Assembly (NCBI GenBank): GCA_002490315.1
Contig: DLKG01000090.1
Span: forward strand, 28,166-49,819
Length of the DNA: 21,654 bases
Source of the DNA: Prevotella sp. UBA7594
GTDB taxonomy: Bacteria > Bacteroidota > Bacteroidia > Bacteroidales > Bacteroidaceae
Direction of reading: 5' to 3'
How positions within the stretch are numbered: the first letter of the stretch is position 1; each line of letters starts with the position of its first letter. Of the stretch, positions 1 to 8,401 are shown piece by piece. Both the position numbers and the translations under genes were made by a program. Below the pieces are notes generated by a model. The model made no database searches, was not told the origin of the DNA, and saw only the letters and a list, made by a program, of their open reading frames with translations.

Positions 1-19
1 TCGAGTCCGAGTATCCCAA
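1..19 (+). tRNA. tRNA-Gln, 3' end only (cut by window edge)
   Basis: The first 19 bases match the T-arm and acceptor 3' end of the complete tRNA-Gln at 110-180, including the ending TATCCCAA. This is the tail of a tandem copy whose body lies outside the window. Its anticodon cannot be seen, so the isotype is inferred from identity with the neighbour. Confidence 0.75.
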
Positions 20-109
20 CATAATGCAGCAAGTCTTGTTTCAACAGACTTACAAAGCGTTGCTTTCAAGTTTCTTAATCTTGAAAAGATCTGAAGATTG
101 CAAACATAT

Positions 110-180
110 TGGGATATGGTGTAATGGTAACACTACAGATTCTGGTCCTGTCATTCTTGGTTCGAGTCCGAGTATCCCAA
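110..180 (+). tRNA. tRNA-Gln (anticodon CUG)
   Basis: A 71-nt cloverleaf. The acceptor arm TGGGATA (110-116) pairs perfectly with TATCCCA (173-179), and A180 is the discriminator. The T-loop TTCGAGT is present. The anticodon arm is ACAGA/CCTGT with loop TTCTGGT, which reads CUG (Gln codon CAG). CCA is not encoded. It lies 90 bases after a partial tRNA-Gln, so the two are probably one transcript ending at the terminator at 186-222. Confidence 0.93.
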
Positions 181-185
181 CTTAG

Positions 186-222
186 AAAGAGTTTCATTCC
201 AAGGGAATGAAACTCTTTTTTT
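186..222 (+). terminator. Rho-independent terminator of the tRNA-Gln operon
   Basis: A perfect 15-bp stem (186-200 with 204-218), a 3-base loop AAG, and a run of T starting within the 3' arm and continuing to about 223. It begins 6 bases after the tRNA. Confidence 0.92.
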
Positions 223-362
223 TATTCAATTACTCAAGTTGAACAAGTTTGCTACTTGCTTAACAGTAGACATGTAGACAAGATAAGAGTAAACAAGGAA
301 GGAAGCATCATTAAGCCCATAGATGTATTGGGGACAAAACTCACAAATTAGGATATTCCGTG

Positions 363-471
363 GCGGAGGTCTCCGGCCTCCGCAGCATCCATCATCTACA
401 ATCGATTATATATTCAATACATTAGTAATATCCGCTTGCTGCGGAGGCCGGAGACCTCCGCAGCAAGCGGA
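363..471. repeat. Nested GC-rich inverted-repeat element
   Basis: Positions 363-387 are the exact reverse complement of 437-461 (25 bp). Each arm is also a hairpin: 363-369 pairs with 377-383, and 431-447 pairs with 455-471 (17 bp, loop CCGGAGA). The spacer (388-436) is AT-rich. The element lies between the tRNA-Gln terminator and the 3' end of the minus-strand fimbrillin gene. The right hairpin could act as a terminator for that gene, although no T-run follows. I see nothing else in 223-503. Confidence 0.85.
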
Positions 472-503
472 CAAAACTGTAAATTTGTATTTTACACACG
501 CCA

Positions 504-2116
504 CTAAAATGCAGAGTGTGGCTGGTGTGTCAAAACAATAAGCAGATAGTAACCCGAGAGCATGTTGTATTCCATATAGTCTTGATTACAAACATCGTTT
601 ATAACCCATTCCGTTCCCGAGTTGCTGTCGTAACTATATGTGTAGTCAATTCTGTAGCCCCGCAGATTGTTGTCGTAGCACCATTCGACATTTGAATAGT
701 CAGTTCCGTCTATAAGTTCCGCTGGCGACATACCCGAATCATTATATTTGCCGAATGCCAATTGTCCGCCTTCACTATATGAAAAGCTTCCGTTGTCAAA
801 GCGAGCATTATAGATGATAGTCCATTTTGTATTTTCAATGTTCTGCAAGGTAGCAATTTTAAGCTTTGAGTCGATTACTTTCACCTTATGTGAAACAAGC
901 TCCCAATAGTATGGACTCAGTTCATACGACATGTTTGGCAAGAAGTCATCAAATTCGGCTGTTCCTACAAGCCGTCTGTAAGCCCGGTTATTGACAATTA
1001 TCTCTCTGTCTTTATTGTCATACCTGCCTCCAATGACGTCTTCTGCATTGCTTACTACATCGTATTCACCGCCAAATTCACTGCCTATATAATTGCTTAT
1101 TTCGTAGTCTACATACATTTTTTGCTCCTGTACATCCCATCTGCATCCTGTTAATTTGAAAGTAGACTCTTCCTCCTCTGGAAAATCCTTCAGAGTTAGT
1201 TCGTATGAAATGCCAGGCTCGAAGGAGATACTTGCCGGTATGGTGATGCTTCTTGTAGTTCCGTTGCACATTTTTAGCTCTATGGTGCGGTCGGTTGCAG
1301 GATTGCCTTCAATGTTGTTGGGCAGAACTATGGCGTACAAAACCAAGTATCCTTTCTTATTGTTTACGTCAAAGTTAATATTGTCGTCTAAACTGTCTTC
1401 TTCCTCGACGGGTAGATGTGTGTGACAATCTTCATATCTGCTGAGCCAAGACATCTTTATGTCCTGTCGAGCGCTTCCATCGTCAAGCTTTATATCATCG
1501 CTTACTACGTCGTATTTAAATTTCGTAAATTGGTTCTTTACGGTTCCGGCTGTAGGCATCGGCATAATACCGCTGGATGTATGTATACTAATCTTTACTT
1601 TTGCAAATCTGTGAGCGAATGAGAGTGTTACGTTCGGATTGCTTGCGTCTACTCCATATCGTCTGGCGGTTATGAAGTCGGCATGAAGAAGGTCGTGCAT
1701 GAAATGCTGCCGCTGATTGCTTATGTCAAGCCTTACATTGCCATTGGCATAATCTGATGTATATGGTCCGTAGGCAAGCACGTCAAATTTACTTCCACTA
1801 CCAGGTATTAAGACTCCATTTCTGTTGTACAGACTGCCAGTGGCAGATTTGTATGTAGTAGCGTCTATTCTGAATGTTTTGTTTTCATTGTCTTTATAAA
1901 ACGACTCGTCATCATGTTTTTTACAAATACTCCAACCGTGTCCATATACCAGCAGTTTCCGACAGTCCTCGTCTGATTGTCGAAGCCAGCTATCATTTTC
2001 AGTTCCACCTTATTGCCTTGGTCATCGGTGGCGAAGTTGTCGATGTCTGTGCAAGCCATAAGCGAAATGGCAACTATGGTAGCTGTTACAGCTTTCGTTA
2101 GATGTTGTAGTATCAT
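504..2116 (-). pseudogene. Fimbrillin-like lipoprotein (Mfa-like family) with a frameshift
   Basis: Two minus-strand reading frames, 2116-1865 and a second one open down to 504, together make one protein of about 537 residues. The first encodes a lipoprotein signal (lipobox LMAC, Cys22) and the start of a fimbrillin-like domain (TRTVGNCWYMDTVGVFV), then stops at TAG. The second frame continues the homology (FRIDATTYKSATG, then VLAYGPYTSD, later FAHRFAKVKISI and FEPGISYELTL). These segments line up with those of the intact paralogue at 2958-3857. The frame changes at an A6 run (minus strand 1922-1917), where one extra A would restore it. That run is also an in-phase A_AAA_AAC. The last ~200 residues have no counterpart in the paralogue. 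Base composition is visibly more AT-rich than the neighbours. It is the last gene of the minus operon, 46 bases after the radical SAM gene. Status is uncertain: mutation, phase-variable indel, recoding or sequencing error. Confidence 0.8.
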
Positions 2117-2162
2117 AAATGTTTGATTCTATGTATGTAACGTTTGCGGTTGTTTCTGTTTC

Positions 2163-2945
2163 TTAGTAAGCTGCTATGCAGGCTATGCCCTCTGCAGCCA
2201 CGCGGTCGCGGATGGCGTTCAGCTCCTCGTGCGAAGCCTTACGGAGCGTGGGGCATGGCGTCTCGCGGTCGACCGTGTACACCATCACCTCCGACGGACG
2301 TATGCGGCGTAGGGCGTCGAGCCACGGATCGACAAAGCTGTCGCTGACGTTCGAGACGTCGCGCCCAAGGTCGTCGGTGCCGTGGAGAAACATGGTCTGC
2401 ACGATGCAGTGGCCTTCAAACGATGCCATGCACTCCACTATGCGCTCCACGTCGTAGGCTGAAGACGCGGGGCGGTCCACCTTATTTATATATGCAGGGT
2501 CTACGGTGTCGAGTTTCATGATGTTGTTGTCGACAAGCGAGAGGGCACGATGGATGTCGGGGCGGTGGGCAAGCGTCGAATTGGTAAGCACCGACACCTT
2601 TGCCTCTGGGAAGAAGCGATTGCGCAATTGTATGGTGTCCTCCACGATGCCGAGGAAGTCGGGGTGGGTGGTTGGCTCGCCGTTGCCTGAGAACGTTATG
2701 ACGTCGAGCGACGCTCCTGCCTCACGCATTTCCTTCAGTTTCGCCTCGAGCGACGCGGCTATATGGCTACGCGATGGGCGCGGCGACGAAGTGCGGCGCG
2801 AGGCGTTGTAGCCCACCTCGCAATAGATGCAGTCGAACGTGCATAGCTTCCCGTCACTCGGATTGACGTTGACGCCGAGCGATATGCCCAAACGCCGGCT
2901 ATGGATGGGGCCGACGATGGGTGAAGGATAGAGAATGGTTGACAT
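2163..2945 (-). CDS. Radical SAM protein
   Basis: 260 residues. The [4Fe-4S]/SAM motif CTFDCIYC gives Cys35, Cys39 and Cys42 (CxxxCxxC), followed by SGNGEPTTHPDF near residue 90, which matches the SAM-binding glycine/Glu motif of the superfamily. The N-terminus (PIVGPIHSRRLGISLGVN) and overall length fit the COG0731-like radical SAM proteins common in Bacteroidetes, whose substrate is generally unassigned. It is soluble, with no signal peptide. The ATG lies 12 bases after the upstream fimbrillin-like gene stops, so the two are almost certainly co-transcribed. Whether it acts on the fimbrillins or is there by chance is not shown. Base composition is GC-rich, unlike the next gene downstream. 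Confidence 0.88.
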   Translation of the reverse strand: MSTILYPSPIVGPIHSRRLGISLGVNVNPSDGKLCTFDCIYCEVGYNASRRTSSPRPSRSHIAASLEAKLKEMREAGASLDVITFSGNGEPTTHPDFLGIVEDTIQLRNRFFPEAKVSVLTNSTLAHRPDIHRALSLVDNNIMKLDTVDPAYINKVDRPASSAYDVERIVECMASFEGHCIVQTMFLHGTDDLGRDVSNVSDSFVDPWLDALRRIRPSEVMVYTVDRETPCPTLRKASHEELNAIRDRVAAEGIACIAAY

Positions 2946-2957
2946 TATTATATGTTT

Positions 2958-3857
2958 TTATCTGAATTCTGACGTCACGACGCGCACGACGGGAGCTGCC
3001 GACTTGCTTCTCGACGCCCCCATCGTCAGTTCCACGTCATACTGCACCCCCGGCTCGAAGAATATGTTCTTCGGGATGGTGAAGTTTTTCGTCAAGCCGC
3101 TGCAGGAGCACGTCAGCGTGCGGTCGCGTGGACCGTTCATGTCTTCCGTGTTAGGCACGAGCAGTGCCGAAACGTTGTTGCCCGCCGCATTGGTGTGCAT
3201 GGCAATCGTCTCAAAGGGAATATACACGTTTATCTCGTCATTCTTAGGATAGTACCTGAACGCCGACGGCTGGTTGCTGACGGAAGCCGTGAGACGTTGC
3301 GGCGCAGAGCCGTCCGCCATCTTCACCGTGACGCTAAGCTTCGAGAGGCGATGGGAGAAGACAAGGGGCACGGGCGACATGGCTTCTGCGAAACCGACGC
3401 CCCCGGTGCGTGCCGTTATGAGGTCTACTTTCTTAGGGTCAGACTGGTCGTAGATGTCGTGCGTGAAGCTGTTGTCGGCGTCAAGAGTCTGATGATAGGG
3501 GTAATATCCTATAATGTAACATTTCTTCTTGTCGTTCTCCGTCCATATCTTTGCTGCCGTGCCCACGGGCACGAAATTGCTGCCGTTGTGCGTCGTGGAC
3601 GGGTCGGCGTAGCGGTATTGCAGATTGTTGGCGTTGTCTTGCACCTGTTGCGTGCCGTTGACGGTTACGTAAAGTCCAATGCGGTCGTCGCGGTCCCAAC
3701 TGCTGTCGCCTGCACGCGTCACTCCGTTCAGACTGCCGAATATCTCAAGTTCGGCCGCCTGACTTTTCTCGTCGGGCTGCTCCGCCGTGCATGAGGCGAA
3801 GGCGAGCGTCGACAATGCCATGATAAATGTCTTGTTTAGTAATGATGTTGTTCTCAT
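2958..3857 (-). CDS. Fimbrillin family lipoprotein (Mfa-like)
   Basis: 299 residues. The signal peptide ends in FASC with Cys23 as the lipidation site, so the product should be an outer-membrane or surface lipoprotein. Family hallmarks are TRAGDSSWDRDDRIGLYVT near residue 48, the YYPYHQ turn, the FSHRLSKLSVTVKM strand and the closing FEPGVQYDVELTM, the usual pattern of Bacteroidetes fimbrillin-like (PF13149-type) proteins. Such proteins form or decorate fimbriae or act as surface lipoproteins; this one is not assigned to a named pilus. It is the first gene of a minus-strand operon behind the promoter at 3923-3958, with the radical SAM gene 12 bases downstream. Confidence 0.87.
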   Translation of the reverse strand: MRTTSLLNKTFIMALSTLAFASCTAEQPDEKSQAAELEIFGSLNGVTRAGDSSWDRDDRIGLYVTVNGTQQVQDNANNLQYRYADPSTTHNGSNFVPVGTAAKIWTENDKKKCYIIGYYPYHQTLDADNSFTHDIYDQSDPKKVDLITARTGGVGFAEAMSPVPLVFSHRLSKLSVTVKMADGSAPQRLTASVSNQPSAFRYYPKNDEINVYIPFETIAMHTNAAGNNVSALLVPNTEDMNGPRDRTLTCSCSGLTKNFTIPKNIFFEPGVQYDVELTMGASRSKSAAPVVRVVTSEFR

Positions 3858-3922
3858 TGTCTGTTTATGTATCTAATGTTAATTGCCGGTTTTATGTATC
3901 GAGTACAGATTTTATTTTGCTG

Positions 3923-3958
3923 CAAAGTTACTAAAAAAAACTATATAACACAACAACA
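3923..3958 (-). promoter_or_regulatory. Promoter of the fimbrillin operon
   Basis: On the minus strand TAACTTTG (3930-3923) fits the TAnnTTTG -7 box. A TTG about 20 bases upstream, within the TTGTTG stretch at 3958-3951, is the -33 element. The predicted start is near 3916, giving a leader of about 60 bases. Confidence 0.75.
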
Positions 3959-3984
3959 TTTTCAGACGAAGCGCCACCTCTTTT

Positions 3985-4094
3985 CTAAAGTGCCGCTTTA
4001 AGAAGGCTAAAGCGCCGCTTTAAGAAGGCTAAAGCGCCGCTTTAAGAAGGCTAAAGCGCCGCTTTAGAAAGGCTGAAGCGCCGCTTTAGAAAAC
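3985..4094. repeat. Five tandem 22-bp palindromic units
   Basis: Five exact-length copies (3985, 4007, 4029, 4051, 4073; 22 bp each) of CTAAAGCGCCGCTTTAAGAA plus GG, with few mismatches: T for C at 3991, and GAAA variants in the last two. Each contains the palindrome TAAAGCG-C-CGCTTTA. There are no unique spacers. The array sits upstream of both the minus-strand fimbrillin promoter and ftsX. The rest of 3858-4196 is AT-rich promoter sequence. Confidence 0.95.
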
Positions 4095-4156
4095 GCGTGA
4101 TTTCCGAATGACGTGTTAATAGTAGTTAATCTCTCGCCGATGCGATTTTTTTTTTG

Positions 4157-4164
4157 TTACTTTG
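4157..4164 (+). promoter_or_regulatory. Possible -7 box of the ftsX operon
   Basis: TTACTTTG, 33 bases before the ftsX ATG, matches TAnnTTTG at 6 of 6 informative positions except the second base. It follows a T-run, but I see no convincing -33 TTG at the right distance, so confidence is modest. Confidence 0.45.
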
Positions 4165-4196
4165 CAAGGAATTTGGTATAATATAGACTTTTCGCA

Positions 4197-5075
4197 ATGA
4201 GAAAGAAAAGAAACAATACCCGCAACCGTCACGGATTGCAGGCAGTAACGTTATGTATAAGCACCGCCATGGTGCTCGTGCTTTTGGGCTTGGTGGTGTT
4301 CTCCGTGCTCACCGCCCGCAACCTCTCGGCGTACGTGAAGCAGAACATCGTGGTGACGATGATGCTGCAAGACGACATGACGCAAGGCGAGGCACAGCAG
4401 TTCTGCGCCAAGCTGAAGCAGCGTCCCTACATCTACTCGCTTGAGTACATCAGTAAGGAGCAGGCTCTGCGCGAAGGCATACAGACCCTCGGCACCGACC
4501 CGCGCGAGTTCGCCGAAACCAATCCCTTCCTTTCGTCAATAGAGATAACGCTCAAGTCGGACTATGCCAACAACGACTCCCTGCAGTACATCTCCAAGGA
4601 GCTGAAGAACTATCCGAAGGTGAGCGAAGTGAAATACCAGAAGGATCTCATCGACAGCGTGAACACCAACATCGCCAAGATCAGCATCGTACTGCTGACA
4701 CTTGCCTTGCTGCTGACCATCGTCTCCTTCTCACTCATCAACAACACCGTGCGCCTGAGCATCTACGCACGCCGATTCTCCATCCACACGATGAAGCTCG
4801 TCGGCGCGTCATGGGGCTTCATACGCGCCCCCTTCGTGCGCCGCTACATGCTGCTCGGCTTGCTCGCCGCGCTGCTCGCCTGCTGCGCTCTTGGAGGAGC
4901 CATCTACGCCCTCTTCATGTATGAGCCGGGCATCCTTGACGTGCTCACATGGGACGTGCTCGCCATCACGGCTGGCGTCGTGGTGTTCTTCGGACTTTTC
5001 ATCACGGGCATCTGCTCCACCATCTCCGTCAACAAATTCCTGAAGATGAAAGCGGGAGACCTTTACAAGATCTGA
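4197..5075 (+). CDS. ftsX: Cell division protein FtsX (ABC-like permease)
   Basis: 292 residues, normal for FtsX. A basic cytoplasmic N-terminus is followed by TM1 (about 17-39), an extracytoplasmic domain (about 40-155, including the YISKEQAL segment typical of FtsX) and three more TM segments (about 159-182, 218-241, 254-276). The cytoplasmic loop ARRFSIHTMKLVGAS before TM3 is the conserved FtsX motif that couples to FtsE. FtsEX relays ATP hydrolysis across the inner membrane to activate peptidoglycan hydrolases at the septum. ftsE is not in the window. It is the first gene of a plus-strand cluster with a small DUF3098 gene and uppP, an arrangement seen in many Bacteroidetes. Confidence 0.95.
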   Translation: MRKKRNNTRNRHGLQAVTLCISTAMVLVLLGLVVFSVLTARNLSAYVKQNIVVTMMLQDDMTQGEAQQFCAKLKQRPYIYSLEYISKEQALREGIQTLGTDPREFAETNPFLSSIEITLKSDYANNDSLQYISKELKNYPKVSEVKYQKDLIDSVNTNIAKISIVLLTLALLLTIVSFSLINNTVRLSIYARRFSIHTMKLVGASWGFIRAPFVRRYMLLGLLAALLACCALGGAIYALFMYEPGILDVLTWDVLAITAGVVVFFGLFITGICSTISVNKFLKMKAGDLYKI

Positions 5076-5095
5076 CAATCGGCAGGATTACGCAC

Positions 5096-5139
5096 AATGC
5101 CAATCAGGCAACTGCAAAATGTCAATCAGGCAATTGCCA
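5096..5139. repeat. Two tandem 22-bp direct repeats
   Basis: AATGCCAATCAGGCAACTGC.. (5096-5117) is followed at once by a near copy (5118-5139) that contains the palindrome GGCAATTGCC. They lie in the short gap after ftsX. No function is evident. Confidence 0.7.
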
Positions 5140-5215
5140 AATGAAGACATCCTGCACTCTACATTCAACACCCTGCAGTAAAAAAAAAGAATTCAACATT
5201 TAAAATAAGAATATT

Positions 5216-5443
5216 GTGGACAAAAGAAATTATGCTTTCGACAAAGTGAACTTCATTCTGATTGCAGTCGGAATGTTGGTGGTGATTCTCGGATTCATCC
5301 TCATGAGTGGCGGCGGCAGCGACGAGACGACATTCTCGGCTGACATCTTCAGCGTACGCCGCGTAAAGGTGGCACCCGTCGTGTGCTTCCTCGGATTCGT
5401 GTCCATCATCTATGCGATTATACGCAAGCCGAAGGACAATTAA
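5216..5443 (+). CDS. DUF3098 family small membrane protein
   Basis: 75 residues with GTG as start. The upstream in-frame TAA at 5201 leaves no ATG option. The N-terminus FDKVNFILIAVGMLVVILGFILMSGGGSD matches the DUF3098 pattern in part: a first TM (about 12-30), a glycine/serine turn, a short loop with FSADIFSVRRVKVAP, and a second TM (about 50-67). Both ends should face the cytoplasm. The function of the family is unknown. Its constant position between ftsX and uppP suggests a link to envelope or division work, but this is inference from gene order only. Confidence 0.85.
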   Translation: MDKRNYAFDKVNFILIAVGMLVVILGFILMSGGGSDETTFSADIFSVRRVKVAPVVCFLGFVSIIYAIIRKPKDN

Positions 5444-5507
5444 TCTGCCATCGGGCAATCAACACATTTAACATCAGAGTTTTCAAACTGAAAATTCAAC
5501 AGCGAAA

Positions 5508-5535
5508 ATTCAACATTCAACATTTAACACTTAAC
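5508..5535. repeat. Heptamer repeats before uppP
   Basis: Four consecutive 7-mers: ATTCAAC, ATTCAAC, ATTTAAC, ACTTAAC. Further copies occur at 5494-5500 and, before the previous gene, at 5191-5197. They occupy the untranslated stretch upstream of two GTG start codons. Confidence 0.7.
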
Positions 5536-5547
5536 ACTGAATAAAAA

Positions 5548-6351
5548 GTGGATTGGTTACAAGCTCTTGTCCTTGGCATCATTCAGGGACTCACGGAATA
5601 CCTGCCCGTCAGCAGTAGCGGACACCTTGCCATCGGCTCGGCACTCTTCGGAATGCAGGACCCGGAGGCCAACCTCGCCTTCACCGTGGCAGTACACGTT
5701 GCGACCGTGCTCAGCACGCTCGTCATACTGTGGAAAGAAATCGACTGGATACTCAAAGGTCTCTTTAAGTTCAAGATGAACGACGAGACGAAATATTTCC
5801 TCAACATCGTAGTCTCAATGATTCCCGTCGGCATCGTCGGCGTGTTCTTCAAGGACAAGGTGGAGGAAGTGTTCGGCTCCGGACTGATTGTCGTGGGCTG
5901 CTGCCTGCTGGTGACAGCCCTGCTGCTCGTCTTCTCCTACTACGCGAAGCCCCGCCAGCGCGACCATATCTCCATGAAGGACGCCTTCATCATCGGTTTG
6001 GCACAGGCCGTTGCTGTGCTCCCCGGACTCTCACGCTCAGGCTCCACCATCGCCACCGGTCTGCTCCTCGGCAACAAGAAGGAGTCGCTTGCACAGTTCT
6101 CCTTCCTCATGGTCATCCCGCCCATTCTCGGCGAGGCGTTGCTCGACGTGCTGAAAGCCATGAAGGGTGACGACAGCGCCTTCGGCGGCATCGACATTCT
6201 GCCACTCGCCGTAGGCTTCGTGGCTGCCTTCGTCAGCGGATGTATCGCTTGCAAGTGGATGATAAACATCGTGAAGCGTGGCAAGCTCGTGTGGTTTGGC
6301 GTCTACTGCGCCATCGCAGGAGCCGTCACGATCGTGTGCTCGCTGATTTAA
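5548..6351 (+). CDS. uppP: Undecaprenyl-diphosphatase UppP (BacA type)
   Basis: 267 residues, the normal size for the BacA family. It removes one phosphate from undecaprenyl diphosphate in the membrane to recycle the lipid carrier for peptidoglycan and other wall polymers. Both signature motifs are present: [14 protein letters not shown] (residues 13-26, with catalytic Glu17 and His26) and PGLSRSG (159-165, with Arg163). The rest is a string of hydrophobic helices. The start is GTG; no better ATG exists upstream, and the N-terminus [14 protein letters not shown] is full length for the family. It follows DUF3098 by 104 bases and precedes truB by 52. Confidence 0.97.
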   Translation: MDWLQALVLGIIQGLTEYLPVSSSGHLAIGSALFGMQDPEANLAFTVAVHVATVLSTLVILWKEIDWILKGLFKFKMNDETKYFLNIVVSMIPVGIVGVFFKDKVEEVFGSGLIVVGCCLLVTALLLVFSYYAKPRQRDHISMKDAFIIGLAQAVAVLPGLSRSGSTIATGLLLGNKKESLAQFSFLMVIPPILGEALLDVLKAMKGDDSAFGGIDILPLAVGFVAAFVSGCIACKWMINIVKRGKLVWFGVYCAIAGAVTIVCSLI

Positions 6352-6403
6352 CACGCACCCACTGATTTTTTTACCATAAGAAAAGAGAATCCTAAAGAGA
6401 ACA

Positions 6404-7147
6404 ATGAATTTCAACAAGGGCGAGATTATCGCCATCAACAAGCCGCTCGGCATGACGAGCTTCTGCGCCCTCGCCTACGTCAGAAAACGCATCAGCATGC
6501 GTCTCGGCGTGAAGCGCATAAAGATTGGACACGCCGGCACGCTCGACCCTCTCGCCACGGGAGTGCTCGTGCTCTGCACGGGCAAGTTCACTAAGCGCAT
6601 CGAGGAGCTGCAACGCCACGACAAGGAATACACCGCAACGCTCCAGCTCGGCGCCACCACCGTGAGCTACGACATGGAGCATCCCGTCAATGCCACCTAC
6701 CCCACCGACTCCATAACCCTTGAGCGCATAGAGCAAGTGCTGCGACAGTTTGAGGGCGACATCGAGCAGGTGCCGCCTACGTTCAGCGCCTGCAAGATTA
6801 ACGGCGACCGCGCCTACAAGCTCCGCAGGAGCGGACAGGACGTGAAGCTCGCGCCGAAGCACATCCACATCGACAGCATAGAGATGCTCGGCTTCGACCC
6901 CGCGACCATGCAGCTGCGCATACGCGTGGCGTGCGGCAAGGGCACGTACATCCGAGCACTCGCACGCGACATAGGCAGAGCTCTCGACTCAGGAGCCTAC
7001 CTTACGGAGCTTTGCCGCACGAAGGCCGGCGACTACCGCGTTGAGAACTGCATCAACCTGAAGCAGTTTGACGAGTGGCTCGCCAACCAGACAATAGAAA
7101 CCACTGAAGATAAACCACAAACGGACAATGAAGTTATCACAGTTTAA
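6404..7147 (+). CDS. truB: tRNA pseudouridine(55) synthase TruB
   Basis: 247 residues. TruB isomerises U55 in the T-loop of tRNAs. The catalytic motif [14 protein letters not shown] carries Asp48. NKPLGMTS (12-19), the [10 protein letters not shown] strand, [19 protein letters not shown] and the [15 protein letters not shown] motif (about 185-200) are all in order. There is no C-terminal PUA domain, so it is the short form seen in Bacteroidetes. Its end overlaps the start of queA by 20 bases, pointing to translational coupling of two tRNA-modification genes. Confidence 0.97.
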   Translation: MNFNKGEIIAINKPLGMTSFCALAYVRKRISMRLGVKRIKIGHAGTLDPLATGVLVLCTGKFTKRIEELQRHDKEYTATLQLGATTVSYDMEHPVNATYPTDSITLERIEQVLRQFEGDIEQVPPTFSACKINGDRAYKLRRSGQDVKLAPKHIHIDSIEMLGFDPATMQLRIRVACGKGTYIRALARDIGRALDSGAYLTELCRTKAGDYRVENCINLKQFDEWLANQTIETTEDKPQTDNEVITV

Positions 7148-8294
7148 ATTCAAATTACCAGAAGAGCAGATAGCACTCTATCCGCACAGCATCTACCGCG
7201 AGTTCGAGAACGACAAAGGTGAGAAGGAGACCTTCCGTATCACACGCCGCGACGAATGTCGCCTCATGGTGCTGCACAAGAAATCGCAGACTATTGACAT
7301 GTACAAGAAGGACGCCGACGGCAAGCCCATCGAAGGCGAATACCTCGACTTCCGCAATGTGCTCGACTACTTCGACGAGCACGACACGTTCATCTTCAAC
7401 GACACTAAGGTGTTTCCGGCACGCCTCTACGGCACGAAAGAGAAGACGGATGCCAAGATCGAAGTGTTCCTCCTGCGCGAACTCAACGAGGAGATGCGCC
7501 TTTGGGACGTGCTCGTGGAGCCTGCACGCAAGATACGCATCGGCAACAAACTCTTCTTCGACGACTCTGGCACAATGGTGGCAGAGGTCATCGACAACAC
7601 GACGAGCCGCGGACGCACGCTGCGCTTCCTCTACGACTGCCCACACGACGAATTCAAGCGCGAGCTCTACTCCCTCGGCGAGGCTCCGCTCCCACGCTAC
7701 ATCATCGACCGACGCCCCGACCACCACAGCACGGAGGATGACTTCGACGACTTCCAGTGTATCTTCGCCAAAAACGAGGGTGCAGTGACGGCTCCTGCAA
7801 CGGGACTTCACTTCTCGCGCGAGCTCCTCAAGCGCATGGAGATAAAGGGCATCAATTTCGCCTTCATCACGCTCCACTGCGGACTCGGCAACTTCCACGA
7901 CATCGAGGTGGAGGATCTCACGAAGCACAAGATGGACTCCGAACAGATGCACATCAGCGCCGAGGCGTGCCGCATCGTCAACGCCACAAAGGAGGCTGGC
8001 CATCACGTCTGCGCCGTAGGCACGAGTGTAGTGAAGGCCACGGAGACTGCCGTCGGCACTGACGGACTGCTGAAGGAATACGAGGGATGGACCAACAAGT
8101 TCATATTCCCGCCCTATGACTTCGGACTCGCCGACACGATGATATCCAATTTCTATCATCCCTACTCCACGCTCCTCATGGAGACGTGCGCCTTTGGCGG
8201 CTACGACCTCGTCATGGAGGCATACGACCTCGCCGTGAAGCACGGCTACATGTTCGGCTGCTACGGCGATGCACTGCTGATACTCAACGATTAA
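7128..8294 (+). CDS. queA: tRNA preQ1(34) S-adenosylmethionine ribosyltransferase-isomerase QueA
   Basis: 388 residues, somewhat longer than the ~350 of many QueA proteins because of an N-terminal extension around residues 20-65 ([13 protein letters not shown] to [13 protein letters not shown]). QueA transfers the ribosyl part of SAM to preQ1 at tRNA position 34 to give epoxyqueuosine. Recognisable motifs: [16 protein letters not shown] (about 87-102), [35 protein letters not shown] and [14 protein letters not shown], ending with YGDALLIL. The ATG lies inside truB in another frame, 20 bases before the truB stop. The other queuosine genes are not in this window. Confidence 0.96.
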   Translation: MKLSQFKFKLPEEQIALYPHSIYREFENDKGEKETFRITRRDECRLMVLHKKSQTIDMYKKDADGKPIEGEYLDFRNVLDYFDEHDTFIFNDTKVFPARLYGTKEKTDAKIEVFLLRELNEEMRLWDVLVEPARKIRIGNKLFFDDSGTMVAEVIDNTTSRGRTLRFLYDCPHDEFKRELYSLGEAPLPRYIIDRRPDHHSTEDDFDDFQCIFAKNEGAVTAPATGLHFSRELLKRMEIKGINFAFITLHCGLGNFHDIEVEDLTKHKMDSEQMHISAEACRIVNATKEAGHHVCAVGTSVVKATETAVGTDGLLKEYEGWTNKFIFPPYDFGLADTMISNFYHPYSTLLMETCAFGGYDLVMEAYDLAVKHGYMFGCYGDALLILND

Positions 8295-8314
8295 AACGGA
8301 ACTCTATACATCAA

Positions 8315-8368
8315 CGCCCTTTAAGGGCAAAAGCCTTGACAACAAAAAGCTTTTGCCCTTAAAGGGCG
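8315..8368. repeat. 20-bp inverted repeat between queA and folK (possible terminator)
   Basis: Positions 8315-8334 pair perfectly with 8349-8368 around a 14-base loop. Each arm also contains a self-complementary GCCCTTTAAGGGC. A weak T-rich tract follows (TTTCTTTATTT). It could end the truB-queA transcript or be a copy of a dispersed palindrome; the sequence does not decide. Confidence 0.85.
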
Positions 8369-8401
8369 CATTTCTTTATTTACGTATCCACAACCGACAA
8401 T

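Noticed and set aside
323..541. 72-codon plus-strand reading frame
   Set aside because: It runs straight through the inverted-repeat element at 363-471 and over the 3' end of the fimbrillin gene, with no start signal or protein-like pattern.
3985..4094. CRISPR array
   Set aside because: The repeats are directly adjacent with no unique spacers, and no cas genes are present.
7155..8243. 362-codon minus-strand reading frame
   Set aside because: It is the antisense of queA; no domain is recognisable.
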